Source of the DNA: an uncultured Opitutia bacterium
GTDB taxonomy: Bacteria > Verrucomicrobiota > Verrucomicrobiia > Opitutales > UBA953
Reading direction: 5' to 3'
Length of the DNA stretch: 34,011 nt
Assembly (NCBI GenBank): GCA_903850885.1
Contig: CAINMU010000005.1
Location: 1-34,011, forward strand
This document shows positions 1-7,438 of the stretch, in pieces (position 1 is the stretch's first letter; every line of letters begins with the position of its first letter). A program made the position numbers and the translations under genes. Below the pieces are notes generated by a model. That model was not told the origin of the DNA and did no database searches. It worked only from the letters and a program-made list of their open reading frames with translations.

Positions 1-30
1 CCGGGGGTTCGAATCCCTTCCTCTCCGCCA
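1..30 (+). tRNA. tRNA-Ser, 3' part only (cut by window edge)
   Basis: The first 30 bases are the T arm and acceptor end of a tRNA. The T loop TTCGAAT (8-14) is closed by a 5-bp stem (3-7 with 15-19, including two G-T pairs). It is followed by the 3' acceptor strand CCTCTCC (20-26), discriminator G27 and an encoded CCA (28-30). An acceptor strand that would pair with GGAGAGG, plus G73, is typical of bacterial tRNA-Ser. The anticodon lies outside the window, so the isoacceptor cannot be named. Bases 11-39 recur with one mismatch at 3376-3404, which suggests an integration site. Confidence 0.85.
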
Positions 31-39
31 GGACACTTT
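11..39 (+). repeat. att-like direct repeat, copy 1 (tRNA-Ser 3' end)
   Basis: This 29-base segment comprises the last 20 bases of the tRNA-Ser gene plus 9 flanking bases (GGACACTTT). It matches 3376-3404 at 28 of 29 positions; the one difference is G27 against T3392, the discriminator base. A duplicated tRNA 3' end in direct orientation is the usual footprint of tyrosine-recombinase integration at a tRNA gene. No integrase gene is present between the copies. Confidence 0.6.
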
Positions 40-65
40 CATTAACCCCAAACAAAAGAGTCACG

Positions 66-1649
66 ATGTCCTCCTTTAAATGCAGCCCCGTGAAATTCCT
101 TCGGTTCCTCGGCCTGCAGGCGGCCATGACGGTCGCCTTGTTCGCCGCCGATAAAGCACGGCAAAAGGCAGCCGAATATCAAAGCAAGGGATACAACGTC
201 CTATTCATCGCCGTCGACGACATGAACGACTGGGTGGGCTGCATGGGCGGCAATCCGCAGGCCATCACCCCCAACATGGACCGACTGGCTAAGGAAAAAG
301 GGGTCGTCCTGAACAAGGCCTATTGCCCCTCCACGGTCTGCTGCCCGAGCCGTTCGGCCATCCTGACCGGCAAGCAGCCGGCATCGACTGGCGTCTACGG
401 CAATCGGCAGAATCTGAAGAACGCCCCGAAGGCGAAGGATGTCGTAACGCTGCCGGAATACTTCGCCAAGCATGGCTATCACACTCTCTCCACGGGGAAA
501 GTCTTCCATAAGCACCCGACCGCGAAAGGGATGGACGAGGGACAGTGGGCATTCAAAGAATTCGTGGACGCTGGCGGCAACAACGGCGGCATGCTCTGGT
601 CAGAATCTCCCGCCGCCCTGAAGGAATCGGCAAGCGAGAAGGCCACGAAAGAAAAAGGTGAGGAATTCCGGTGGGGGGCGGTCGCCGCTCCCATCGAACA
701 GACCAAAGATTATGTCTCCAGCAAATGGGCCGCCGATCAACTCAAGCGCGACTTCGACGGCAAGCCGTTTTTCCTGGCCCTCGGTATCTCCAAGCCACAT
801 TTGCCCTGGGAAGTCCCGCAGCAGTTTTTCGACCTCTATCCCTTGGATAAATTCAAGACCGTCGAGATCTTCCGCGACGACTTGAAGGACATCACGAACA
901 AGGCGGGCAAGGAGCTGTTCTCGGCTGATCCGCGCTTCCTGGCCGCCGACAAGGCGAACATGCACAAGCAGGCCCAGCGCGCCTACCTCGCGAACATCAG
1001 TTACGCCGACCACTGCCTCGGCGTCGTCTTCGACGCCCTGGCCAAGAGCAAATACGCCGACAATACCATCATCATGGTCTGGGGCGACCATGGCTGGCAC
1101 CTCAGCGAGAAACTCAAGTACGGCAAGACCGACCTCTGGGAAGAGTCGGACCGGGTTCCCTTCATCGTGAGCGTGCCGGGCGTGACCAAGCCGGGGCTGA
1201 AGAGCGAGGCGGTGGTCAACCTGCTCGACATGTACCCGACGCTGATCGAGCTGTGCGGGCTACCCGCCAACCCCGAGAACGAGGGGCGCAGTTTCGCGCC
1301 CGTGCTGAAGGATCCGACCCTGGCTTGGAACCACCCCACGCTGACGACTTACAACTGCGGGAACCATTCCGTCACGGACGGACGATATCGCTTCACGTAT
1401 TACGGCGCGAAAGGCGGCGCCGAGGAACTCTACGACCATTCGACCGACCCGCTCGAGCACCGGAATCTGGCCGCCCAGCCGGAATATATCCAGCCGGAAT
1501 ATAAGGAGATCGTCGAGCGACTGCGCCTCTTAATGCCGAAGCACAATGAACCGGATTCGCCGGTCAATAATCTGAGCCCCGAAGAGAAGAAGGAGATAGC
1601 GAAAGGTGCGCGGAAGGGGAAAAAGGCGGAGGCTGATGCCGTCAAATAA
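66..1649 (+). CDS. S1 family sulfatase, iduronate-2-sulfatase-like
   Basis: Secreted sulfatase of 527 residues, expected to hydrolyse sulfate esters, probably on sulfated polysaccharide. A hydrophobic leader (about residues 10-27) points to export. The metal-binding Asp pair is D51-D52 (FIAVDDMNDW). The formylglycine signature C-x-P-x-R-x4-TG is present as CCPSR...TG with C92 as the residue to be oxidised, so it belongs to the Cys-type S1 class and needs a maturase, which is not in the window. GDHGWHLSEKLKYGK near residues 345-360 is the second metal/sulfate-binding block, and its form resembles iduronate-2-sulfatases (inference). The tail is rich in Lys, Gly and Ala. The ATG lies 36 bp after the tRNA-Ser end, and the gene is followed by a second sulfatase that overlaps its 3' end. 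The exact substrate cannot be read from sequence. Confidence 0.93.
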   Translation: MSSFKCSPVKFLRFLGLQAAMTVALFAADKARQKAAEYQSKGYNVLFIAVDDMNDWVGCMGGNPQAITPNMDRLAKEKGVVLNKAYCPSTVCCPSRSAILTGKQPASTGVYGNRQNLKNAPKAKDVVTLPEYFAKHGYHTLSTGKVFHKHPTAKGMDEGQWAFKEFVDAGGNNGGMLWSESPAALKESASEKATKEKGEEFRWGAVAAPIEQTKDYVSSKWAADQLKRDFDGKPFFLALGISKPHLPWEVPQQFFDLYPLDKFKTVEIFRDDLKDITNKAGKELFSADPRFLAADKANMHKQAQRAYLANISYADHCLGVVFDALAKSKYADNTIIMVWGDHGWHLSEKLKYGKTDLWEESDRVPFIVSVPGVTKPGLKSEAVVNLLDMYPTLIELCGLPANPENEGRSFAPVLKDPTLAWNHPTLTTYNCGNHSVTDGRYRFTYYGAKGGAEELYDHSTDPLEHRNLAAQPEYIQPEYKEIVERLRLLMPKHNEPDSPVNNLSPEEKKEIAKGARKGKKAEADAVK

Positions 1650-3138
1650 AGAAGCCGCGTCGGACGTCGGCGAAGGCTCCGCTCGATTCCAAACGCTTTC
1701 GCCCCTTGCTTGGGGCTCCGTGCGCTTCGCTCCCGCCCTCTGCCTGCTCCTGCTCTCCGCACTCGGACTTCGCGCCGCGGATCACCCGAACATTCTCTTC
1801 ATCCTCGGCGACAACTGGCGCTACCCTAACGCCGGCGTCTTCGGCGATCCGCACGCGCGCACACCCGCCTTCGATCGCGTCGCCAAGGAAGGCGTGCTCT
1901 TCACGCACACGTTCAACCCCGCGCCATCCTGTTCGCCGTGTCGCTCGAGCCTACTCACGGGTCGCGCAATTCATGAACTCGGCGAACGCGCCTCGCTCTG
2001 GAGCGGCTTCCCACAGGACACCCCGGTGGTCACGCAGCTGCTCCGCGACGCGGGCTACGCGATCGGCTACCAAGGCAAACCTTGGGCGCCGGGTAATGCC
2101 GAGGCCTCGGGTTGGAAAGAAAATCCGGTCGGGCCGAAGTTCGCGGAGCTCGACACCTTTTTAAAGACACGCCGCTCGGGTCAGCCATTCTTCTTCTGGC
2201 TCGGCAACACCGACACAGCCACGAAAGCCGGTAAGCGACCCTATCTCGATGACGCCAAGCAGGCCGGCATCGATCCAGCTAAGCTGCCGATCCCGCTAGA
2301 GCTGCCCGATTGCGAAGAGGTCCGACTCGATCTGCTCAACTATTACGGCGGCATCATCCGCATGGACCGCGAAGCGGCCGCCGCGCTCGCCGTGCTCGAG
2401 GCCTCCGGCGAAATCGAGCGTACGCTAATTGTTTATTGTTCCGACAACGGCTGGCAGATGCCCCGCGGCCTGGGGAATTGCTACGACCAAGGATCCCGCG
2501 TCCCTCTCGCGATTCGGTGGGGCAAGGAAGCCAAGGCTGGCCTGAAGGTCGATGCGTTCGTCAACCTCGGCGATCTCGCCCCGACGTTCCTCGAAGCCGC
2601 CGGCCTGACGCCACCCAAGGAGATGACAATGCGCAGCTTAATGGGCCTGCTGCGCGGCGGGTCAGCGACGAATCGCGACGCGGTCTTCATCGAGCGCGAA
2701 CGCCACGCCGACGTCCGCCACGGCCACTTGAGCTACCCGATGCGCGCGGTCCGCACCCGCGACTTCCTTTACATCCGCAACGTCCGCCCGGATCGCTGGC
2801 CCGCCGGCGATCCAGATAATCTCTTCCTCCACGGCCGTCCCTTCGGTGACGTCGACACCATCGCGACTAAGGACTTTCTGCTGGCGCACCAGAACGACGA
2901 CCTCGGCCGACCGTTCTTCGCCCGTATCTTCGGCCAGCGTCCACTCGAAGAACTCTACGACCTCCGCCAGGATCCACATCAACTGACCAACGTCGCGGCC
3001 GACCCGGCCTACGCGACCGACCTCGCCGCCCACCGGGCCCGCGTCGACGCCTGGATGCGCGACACCCACGACCCTCGCCTTGATCTGACTTATGACGCCT
3101 GGGATAAATTCCCTTACTACGGTAAAGCACCGAAGTGA
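1636..3138 (+). CDS. S1 family sulfatase (second, divergent)
   Basis: Cys-type sulfatase. The signature C-S-P-C-R-x4-TG is present with C99 (counting from the ATG at 1636) as the predicted formylglycine. The usual metal-site Asp-Asp pair reads Asp-Asn here (FILGDNWRY), which is atypical. YCSDNGW supplies the later metal-binding Asp-Asn. The chosen ATG at 1636 has GGAGG three bases upstream and overlaps the first sulfatase by 14 bp. A GTG at 1606 is also open, and a GTG at 1720 would begin exactly at a clean signal peptide (RFAPALCLLLLSALGLRAA), so the start is uncertain and may be 1720. The overlap suggests co-transcription and translational coupling with the upstream sulfatase. The two proteins differ strongly outside the motifs, so they probably act on different linkages. 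It resembles the N-sulfoglucosamine sulfohydrolase/arylsulfatase group only loosely. Confidence 0.88.
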   Translation: MPSNKEAASDVGEGSARFQTLSPLAWGSVRFAPALCLLLLSALGLRAADHPNILFILGDNWRYPNAGVFGDPHARTPAFDRVAKEGVLFTHTFNPAPSCSPCRSSLLTGRAIHELGERASLWSGFPQDTPVVTQLLRDAGYAIGYQGKPWAPGNAEASGWKENPVGPKFAELDTFLKTRRSGQPFFFWLGNTDTATKAGKRPYLDDAKQAGIDPAKLPIPLELPDCEEVRLDLLNYYGGIIRMDREAAAALAVLEASGEIERTLIVYCSDNGWQMPRGLGNCYDQGSRVPLAIRWGKEAKAGLKVDAFVNLGDLAPTFLEAAGLTPPKEMTMRSLMGLLRGGSATNRDAVFIERERHADVRHGHLSYPMRAVRTRDFLYIRNVRPDRWPAGDPDNLFLHGRPFGDVDTIATKDFLLAHQNDDLGRPFFARIFGQRPLEELYDLRQDPHQLTNVAADPAYATDLAAHRARVDAWMRDTHDPRLDLTYDAWDKFPYYGKAPK

Positions 3139-3179
3139 GGAGGAAGGGATGGGATGACATCGCAACCGCTGTATCCAGG

Positions 3180-3205
3180 TAGGGGCAGCACCGCGTGCTG
3201 CCCTA
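3180..3205. repeat. Strong hairpin (REP-like)
   Basis: GGGCAGCAC (3183-3191) and GTGCTGCCC (3195-3203) form a perfect 9-bp stem with a 3-base loop; allowing one bulged G, pairing extends to 3180-3205. It lies 42 bp after the second sulfatase stop and has no T run, so it resembles an extragenic palindrome more than a classical terminator. It could still stabilise or end the sulfatase transcript. Confidence 0.6.
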
Positions 3206-3214
3206 GCTGCTCCT

Positions 3215-3289
3215 GCCTTAGGTAGGGCCGCGATGGCCATCACGTCCGTTCGCCGACGGACATAAGACATCATCGAGCCTAGCTAAGGC
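3215..3289. repeat. 75-bp element bounded by imperfect 12-bp inverted repeats
   Basis: GCCTTAGGTAGG (3215-3226) and CCTAGCTAAGGC (3278-3289) are inverted repeats with one mismatch. Inside are the 10-bp palindrome GATGGCCATC (3232-3241) and a 6-bp stem GTCCGT/ACGGAC (3244-3261). The nested symmetry suggests a REP/BIME-like or small MITE-like unit. The preceding hairpin also starts with AGGTAGGG, so the two may be related units. Genome-wide copy number is unknown from this window. Confidence 0.5.
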
Positions 3290-3375
3290 CTAATCTAAAG
3301 GTGACAGGTGACGGCCATCGGGGCATCGGGCATCGGCGTTTCAACCACCGACCGCCGGCTTCGGGTTCCCGCGCT

Positions 3376-3404
3376 GAATCCCTTCCTCTCCTCCAGGACA
3401 CTTT
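3376..3404 (+). repeat. att-like direct repeat, copy 2
   Basis: It matches 11-39 at 28 of 29 bases, including the acceptor strand CCTCTCC and the flanking GGACACTTT. Upstream of the match the tRNA is not recognisable: GGGTTC is followed by 7 extra bases before GAATCCC. It is therefore a fragment rather than a second tRNA. It sits 12 bp beyond the stop of the VWA-like gene on the other strand. Confidence 0.6.
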
Positions 3405-3416
3405 ACTCAGACTAAA

Positions 3417-4784
3417 CTATCGTGTGGCCCGGACGGTACCTGGAACTGTCGTACCCGTGGCGCCTTGCACGACCATCGGCTTACCGATGGTGAGTTCATC
3501 GGCGTCAGGCGGCGGATTGCCGCCGCTCCGCAACCATTCGACCATCTTAGATTGTCCACCCGAAGCGGCCACGCAGCGGGCAAAGATCGGCTGCGGCTCG
3601 ACTTCGGTGGAGAACAAATAAAGCCGGGGTCCATGGCCGGATTTCGCCCCCGCGAACGCATTGACCAGTTCATCTTCCCAATGCTTCTCGGCGGGCTTCC
3701 GGTCGTCGGTCGGCAGACGAGAGCGGACGCTGTCACAGTAGATGATCGTGGCGTCACGCGTCGAATAGCTGGCGGACTTATCGCCCTTCGGGCTGCGATA
3801 TTGGGTCACGCCGTCTTGAAAGTCGGAGAAGATAACCAAGCCGTCGTAAGCGCGCTCATTGCGCATGATATCAATCCACGCCCCCACGCAACCCGTCTTG
3901 AAATTATCATCATATTGTTTAAAGATACGCTTACCGTTAGCGGTGAGCTTTTCCGGGTCAGTGGTCTTGGCTGGGGGCGCGCCGGTCCGTCCGGTCGTGC
4001 CTTTGTAGCGAGAACCGCCGATGATGATATCGTCCTTCACATTGGTCCAAACTCCGGAATACATGAAGATATCCGCCGTGGGAAACTGCTTACGGATCTC
4101 GGATTCCACTCGATCAAGATAACGGGCCATCGATTTCGAGGCGTCCATAAAGACCGCGACTTTAGTCGCGACGATATGGGCGCCCATCACAGGCTTACCG
4201 ACGAAATTACGCGTGCCGCCGACGCCCAGGCCCTTCCCGGAACCAATGCCGCCGCCCGAACCTCCGCCAAAGCCCTTCGAGGATGTGCCCGAAAGTTTAG
4301 AAGATAAGGCATCAGGCATCACCGCACTCACCCGCAAATCAGGTAAGGCGATTTTGGCTTCGGTGCTCTTGGTGGTAATACGAGCGACTTTTTTCGCGTG
4401 CGTCTTTTCTTTCTTCGCCTGCAAGTTGTGTTCGACGATCTTGGCCCTTTCGCCGGCAGCCCCGCCGCCCGCGCCAGTGGCGATGTATACAGCCTGACTG
4501 GCCGCTTTATCCGTAAATGCCGAGATTACCCAAAGGAAGGCGACAATCAGCAGGAAGAAATGGATCGCGACGGAAATGATCAACCCCCGGCTGCTGATTA
4601 CTCGGGTCAGCCAATAGCGTAAAGTCCCGGCCACGCCCAGTTTCCGCAATGGGGGGCGGGCGGGCTCGTCCGTCGGGCGGGCTCGTAACAGGCTATTTTC
4701 TTCGACACTCATCGCGGAGTAATCGACTTTTGCAGGGGGGCCAAAACCCTCAATCTCCATAGCCAGTCGATGCCAAACCGTCAC
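3417..4784 (-). CDS. Membrane-anchored VWA-like protein
   Basis: This 455-residue protein has a cytoplasmic N-terminus of about 65 residues and a single membrane segment at about 68-90 (LIISVAIHFFLLIVAFLWVI). A basic stretch follows (about 123-145), then a Gly/Ser-rich linker (172-190), and a C-terminal domain starting near residue 205. That domain begins AVFMDASKSM, a DxSxS MIDAS motif (D214, S216, S218) typical of von Willebrand A folds that bind a divalent metal and mediate protein contacts. The single anchor followed by a long extended linker recalls TonB-type layouts, but no TonB C-terminal domain is seen. The track start is GTG at 4784; ATG at 4760 and at 4712 are alternatives and none has a clear ribosome binding site. 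The partner and function are unknown. Confidence 0.75.
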   Translation of the reverse strand: MTVWHRLAMEIEGFGPPAKVDYSAMSVEENSLLRARPTDEPARPPLRKLGVAGTLRYWLTRVISSRGLIISVAIHFFLLIVAFLWVISAFTDKAASQAVYIATGAGGGAAGERAKIVEHNLQAKKEKTHAKKVARITTKSTEAKIALPDLRVSAVMPDALSSKLSGTSSKGFGGGSGGGIGSGKGLGVGGTRNFVGKPVMGAHIVATKVAVFMDASKSMARYLDRVESEIRKQFPTADIFMYSGVWTNVKDDIIIGGSRYKGTTGRTGAPPAKTTDPEKLTANGKRIFKQYDDNFKTGCVGAWIDIMRNERAYDGLVIFSDFQDGVTQYRSPKGDKSASYSTRDATIIYCDSVRSRLPTDDRKPAEKHWEDELVNAFAGAKSGHGPRLYLFSTEVEPQPIFARCVAASGGQSKMVEWLRSGGNPPPDADELTIGKPMVVQGATGTTVPGTVRATR

Positions 4785-4904
4785 CTGCCCGTAACTTATG
4801 AAGCGTTAACTTTGCCTTTTCTTTAAATTATCCGCTAATCCGTTGGCACGATCGAATCGCACGCGGAGACCAAACCATCGAGACTAAATAACGGCGCGCG
4901 GACT

Positions 4905-4920
4905 AACGGCCGAAGCCGCT
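4905..4920. terminator. Possible terminator hairpin downstream of the Tat-leader gene
   Basis: On the - strand AGCGGC-TTCG-GCCGTT forms a 6-bp stem (one G-T pair) around a stable UUCG tetraloop, 23 bp after the stop of the gene ending at 4943. It is embedded in a larger 8-bp inverted repeat, TAACGGCC (4904-4911) with GGCCGTTA (4933-4940). The T run (CTCTTTT) lies on the + strand side, where no upstream gene is read, so intrinsic termination on the - strand is doubtful. Confidence 0.35.
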
Positions 4921-4942
4921 CTTTTACCCTCTGGCCGTTATC

Positions 4943-5632
4943 TCAATCTTGACGGTCCGCCGCATCGTTCGGATTTGGCTCCACGATTACGACTTGGCAG
5001 TTCCATCCCAATTCTTTGAGGACGCGCTGCAATGCTGCCAACGTCGCGTAATCGGGCGCGGTCGCCGCGACATAGGTGTCATTCCCCGGACAAGCGCCGT
5101 CGTAGAAATCAATCGATCCGACTTCGCTGACGTCAGCGAGGCTTACCTGAACTCCTTGTTCGTCAAGCGCATCAAAGAGCCCCTGCAAATAGGGCACGGC
5201 CTGAGCGCCTGGACAGCTCTGACGATACCAGTCGAGCTCGTGCTCTTCTTCCCGCTCTCGCCGCTCTGAGGCACGCTCCTCGTCCCATTCCTCCCGGGCG
5301 GCTTCAAGTCTCTCCTTAAAATCTGCTTTCGATTCGTCGTCCTCCTGCTCGTGCTCCGATTCGTCAAAGGATTCATCATCGTCATCTTCGAACTTCGGAA
5401 CCTCATCATATTTCGTGCCATTCAGGCAGAGCTCAAAATAGCCTGCCCCTTCAATCCAGAAGGCATTCAGAACCTGGGTACCCTTTTTTCTCTTTTTGCC
5501 CGACACGTCGGGCAGCTGTTTACCGTCCGTCGCCGCTTTCGTCTCCGCCACTCGCTTGCACCAGTCATCGGCGAAGAGGGCGAGGCCGCCCAGGGTGATG
5601 TTCTTCAGGAATTCGCGACGGTTGTAACTCAT
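4943..5632 (-). CDS. Unrecognised Tat-leader protein with acidic middle region
   Basis: I do not recognise this 229-residue protein. It begins with a twin-arginine leader (YNRREFLKNITLGGLALF), implying export of a folded protein, possibly with a cofactor or partner. A basic patch KKRKK (about 46-50) precedes a short folded-looking segment (NAFWIEGAGYFELCLNG). Then comes a very acidic, charged stretch of about 60 residues (about 80-140) rich in Asp, Glu and Arg, likely helical or disordered. The C-terminal 85 residues look globular, with Cys residues in SCPG and ACPG contexts. The ATG at 5632 directly abuts a perfect palindrome and lacks a Shine-Dalgarno sequence. It is likely a one-gene transcript with its own promoter. 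Cargo or metal binding is conceivable but not shown. Confidence 0.75.
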   Translation of the reverse strand: MSYNRREFLKNITLGGLALFADDWCKRVAETKAATDGKQLPDVSGKKRKKGTQVLNAFWIEGAGYFELCLNGTKYDEVPKFEDDDDESFDESEHEQEDDESKADFKERLEAAREEWDEERASERREREEEHELDWYRQSCPGAQAVPYLQGLFDALDEQGVQVSLADVSEVGSIDFYDGACPGNDTYVAATAPDYATLAALQRVLKELGWNCQVVIVEPNPNDAADRQD

Positions 5633-5651
5633 AGTAGAATAATTCTACTAT
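5631..5651. promoter_or_regulatory. Perfect 21-bp palindrome over the -10 box and start codon
   Basis: ATAGTAGAAT (5631-5640) and ATTCTACTAT (5642-5651) are perfect inverted repeats around a single central base. The palindrome covers the candidate -10 box and the first two bases of the start codon at 5632, which is a good position for a dimeric repressor. A second inverted repeat, TGTCA-N5-TGACA (5680-5694), lies just upstream of the -35. Confidence 0.5.
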
Positions 5652-5669
5652 TTTAGCCCGGTTTGTCTA
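5642..5669 (-). promoter_or_regulatory. Candidate sigma70-type promoter of the Tat-leader gene
   Basis: Read on the - strand, TAGACA (5669-5664) and TAGAAT (5647-5642) each match the -35 and -10 consensus at 5 of 6 bases and are separated by 16 bases. The -10 ends 9 bases before the ATG at 5632, so the transcript would be nearly leaderless, consistent with the missing Shine-Dalgarno sequence. Confidence 0.5.
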
Positions 5670-5738
5670 GGGGGCCACCTGTCATAGTCTGACATAGGGG
5701 TCTTCCGGATCTGCCGCCCCCCGAAGAAGGGTAAAATA

Positions 5739-7406
5739 TTACCAGCCTACCGCCCGGCCTTCGTGTGAGCGCGGGTCATGGGCGCCGAGGAAGGGGCCGC
5801 CGGCCTCAGGCTGGCCTACCGCTTGAGTCGAACCGATGAATTCAACTTCGTTAAGTACATGCCCTCGCCGGCGGAGGTCTGCCTTCATCGCTTCCGGCAT
5901 AGCCTTCTCGATGCGAAGTTCATCGGGACTCCACTGCTGATGGAAACGTGGACGGGCCAAAGCCTGCGCCGGGGTATCACCTTCATCCAAGATATGCAGG
6001 ATCGATAGTAACGTCTGTGAAATAATTGTTGGGCCGCCGGCCGCGCCGATGGCCAAGATCGGACGCTGCCCTTCGAAGACGATCGTAGGCGACATACTGG
6101 AGAGCGGCCGCTTACCTGGCGCCGGCAGATTGGCCTCGGCTCCGACCAGACCAAAGGCGTTGGGCGCGCCAGGCTCAGCGGCGAAATCGTCCATTTCATT
6201 ATTCAACACGACACCCATCCCTGGCACGACGACCTTGGAGCCGTAGGAAGTATTGATGGTCGAAGTGCACGCGACCCAATTGCCCGCCGCATCGGCCGAC
6301 GAAAAATGCGTGGTGTGCTTTTCAAAAACATGCTCATCCGCCTGCGGCGGGGTGCCGTGATCTTTGACCGGCGTGACCTTGGTGACATCAATCTTAGCAG
6401 CGAGCGACCGGCCGTATTCTTTGTCCACCAGCCCGCGTGGCACCTTGGTGAACGCGGGATCGCCCAACCAGAACGCCCGATCGGCGAAGGCGAGCTTCAT
6501 AGCCTCGGCGACAGTATGCGTAAAATCCTCTGGTTTCCCCGCACCCTTGGCCTCGAGAATATTTAAGATCTGGGCGACGTGCACGCCTCCGGAGCTGGGC
6601 GGAGGCATGCCGACGATGCGGTGCCCATGATAAGTCGTCTCCAGCGGGGTCCGGCGCTTAATCGCATACGCCGCGAAATCTGCCTCCGTGACGAGTCCGC
6701 CGTTCGCCCGCATCCATTGCGCGACGGCTTGCGCAAACTCGCCGCGATAAAACCAATCTGGTCCACCAGCACCGAGCGCGCGCAACGCTTTCGCCAAGTT
6801 GGGCTGCTTGTGCATTTCGCCTTCTTGCAGTGGCGTCCCATCAGCATGCAGGAATATGGCGCGGGAGGACGGGAACTTGGCGAGATCGCCGGCGACGCTC
6901 GCCAACCGCGATGCATAAGCGCGTGGCACCGGAAAGCCCTGCTCGGCGATCTTTGCCGCCGCTTCGCAATGGTAACTCCACGGTAATTTTCCGTAACGCG
7001 TCACGGCCTCGTAGAAGACGGCCACCTGCCCTGGCACCGCCACCGCAAGGGCGCCCGTGCGGCTGAGTTCTGGTACGGCATGACCGTTGCGCACAAACAT
7101 ATCGGCGGTCGCGGCCGCGGGGGCGGTCTCCCTCCCGTCGAGGGCGACGATTTCACCATCTGGCCGGCGGATCAGCATGAAACATCCGCCGCCGATACCG
7201 GAATTATGACTATCGACGACGCCCAGCATCAAGCCTGTCACCACGGCCGCGTCAACCGCGTTGCCACCCTGCCGCATTGCCTCGACCCCGGCCTCGCTTG
7301 CCAGGTGATGCACCGCGGCGACCATGCCTTGGCGGTATTCTTCTCCGTGCGCCGTAATCGTCGCAAGGAATAGCCATAGTCCAGCGGTAAAGGATTTTGG
7401 CTTCAT
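5739..7406 (-). CDS. ggt: Gamma-glutamyltransferase (GGT)
   Basis: Exported Ntn-hydrolase of 555 residues that removes or transfers gamma-glutamyl groups, for example from glutathione or gamma-glutamyl peptides. A signal peptide spans about residues 1-21. The N-terminal large-subunit hallmark GGNAVDAAV (48-56) and the substrate-binding region GIGGGCFMLI are present. Autoprocessing should occur before T365 in HTTHFS, which matches the catalytic Thr context of E. coli GGT. The small subunit carries NNEMDDF and SSMSPT, as expected. Length fits the family and no key residue is missing. It starts 32 bp after the DUF1501 gene stop, so it is probably the last gene of the PSD1-DUF1501 transcript. That association is unusual and may be incidental. 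Confidence 0.95.
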   Translation of the reverse strand: MKPKSFTAGLWLFLATITAHGEEYRQGMVAAVHHLASEAGVEAMRQGGNAVDAAVVTGLMLGVVDSHNSGIGGGCFMLIRRPDGEIVALDGRETAPAAATADMFVRNGHAVPELSRTGALAVAVPGQVAVFYEAVTRYGKLPWSYHCEAAAKIAEQGFPVPRAYASRLASVAGDLAKFPSSRAIFLHADGTPLQEGEMHKQPNLAKALRALGAGGPDWFYRGEFAQAVAQWMRANGGLVTEADFAAYAIKRRTPLETTYHGHRIVGMPPPSSGGVHVAQILNILEAKGAGKPEDFTHTVAEAMKLAFADRAFWLGDPAFTKVPRGLVDKEYGRSLAAKIDVTKVTPVKDHGTPPQADEHVFEKHTTHFSSADAAGNWVACTSTINTSYGSKVVVPGMGVVLNNEMDDFAAEPGAPNAFGLVGAEANLPAPGKRPLSSMSPTIVFEGQRPILAIGAAGGPTIISQTLLSILHILDEGDTPAQALARPRFHQQWSPDELRIEKAMPEAMKADLRRRGHVLNEVEFIGSTQAVGQPEAGGPFLGAHDPRSHEGRAVGW

Positions 7407-7438
7407 GCTTGGTTACTAAGCAAAAAACCTCCGGACGT

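Larger units (their letters stand above)
3139..3416. other. Intergenic region with repeats and att-like copy
   Basis: This 278-bp gap between the convergent sulfatase and VWA-like genes contains the two structured repeats, a short tandem CATCGGG-type run (about 3317-3339) and the second copy of the tRNA-Ser 3' end. I see no convincing reading frame of its own; open frames here are GC-rich shadows. Confidence 0.6.

Noticed and set aside
2662-3273. 203-codon - strand open frame
   Set aside because: It is antisense to the second sulfatase and runs into the palindromic intergenic repeat; composition is shadow-like.
3340-3404. A second complete tRNA-Ser
   Set aside because: Only the 3' end matches; the T loop is interrupted and no anticodon or D arm could be folded upstream.
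3465-4307. 280-codon + strand open frame
   Set aside because: It is antisense to the VWA-like gene, which has a MIDAS motif and membrane anchor; the frame shows no coherent protein features.
5885-6199. Small - strand frames within ggt
   Set aside because: They are alternative-frame shadows of an intact GGT gene.
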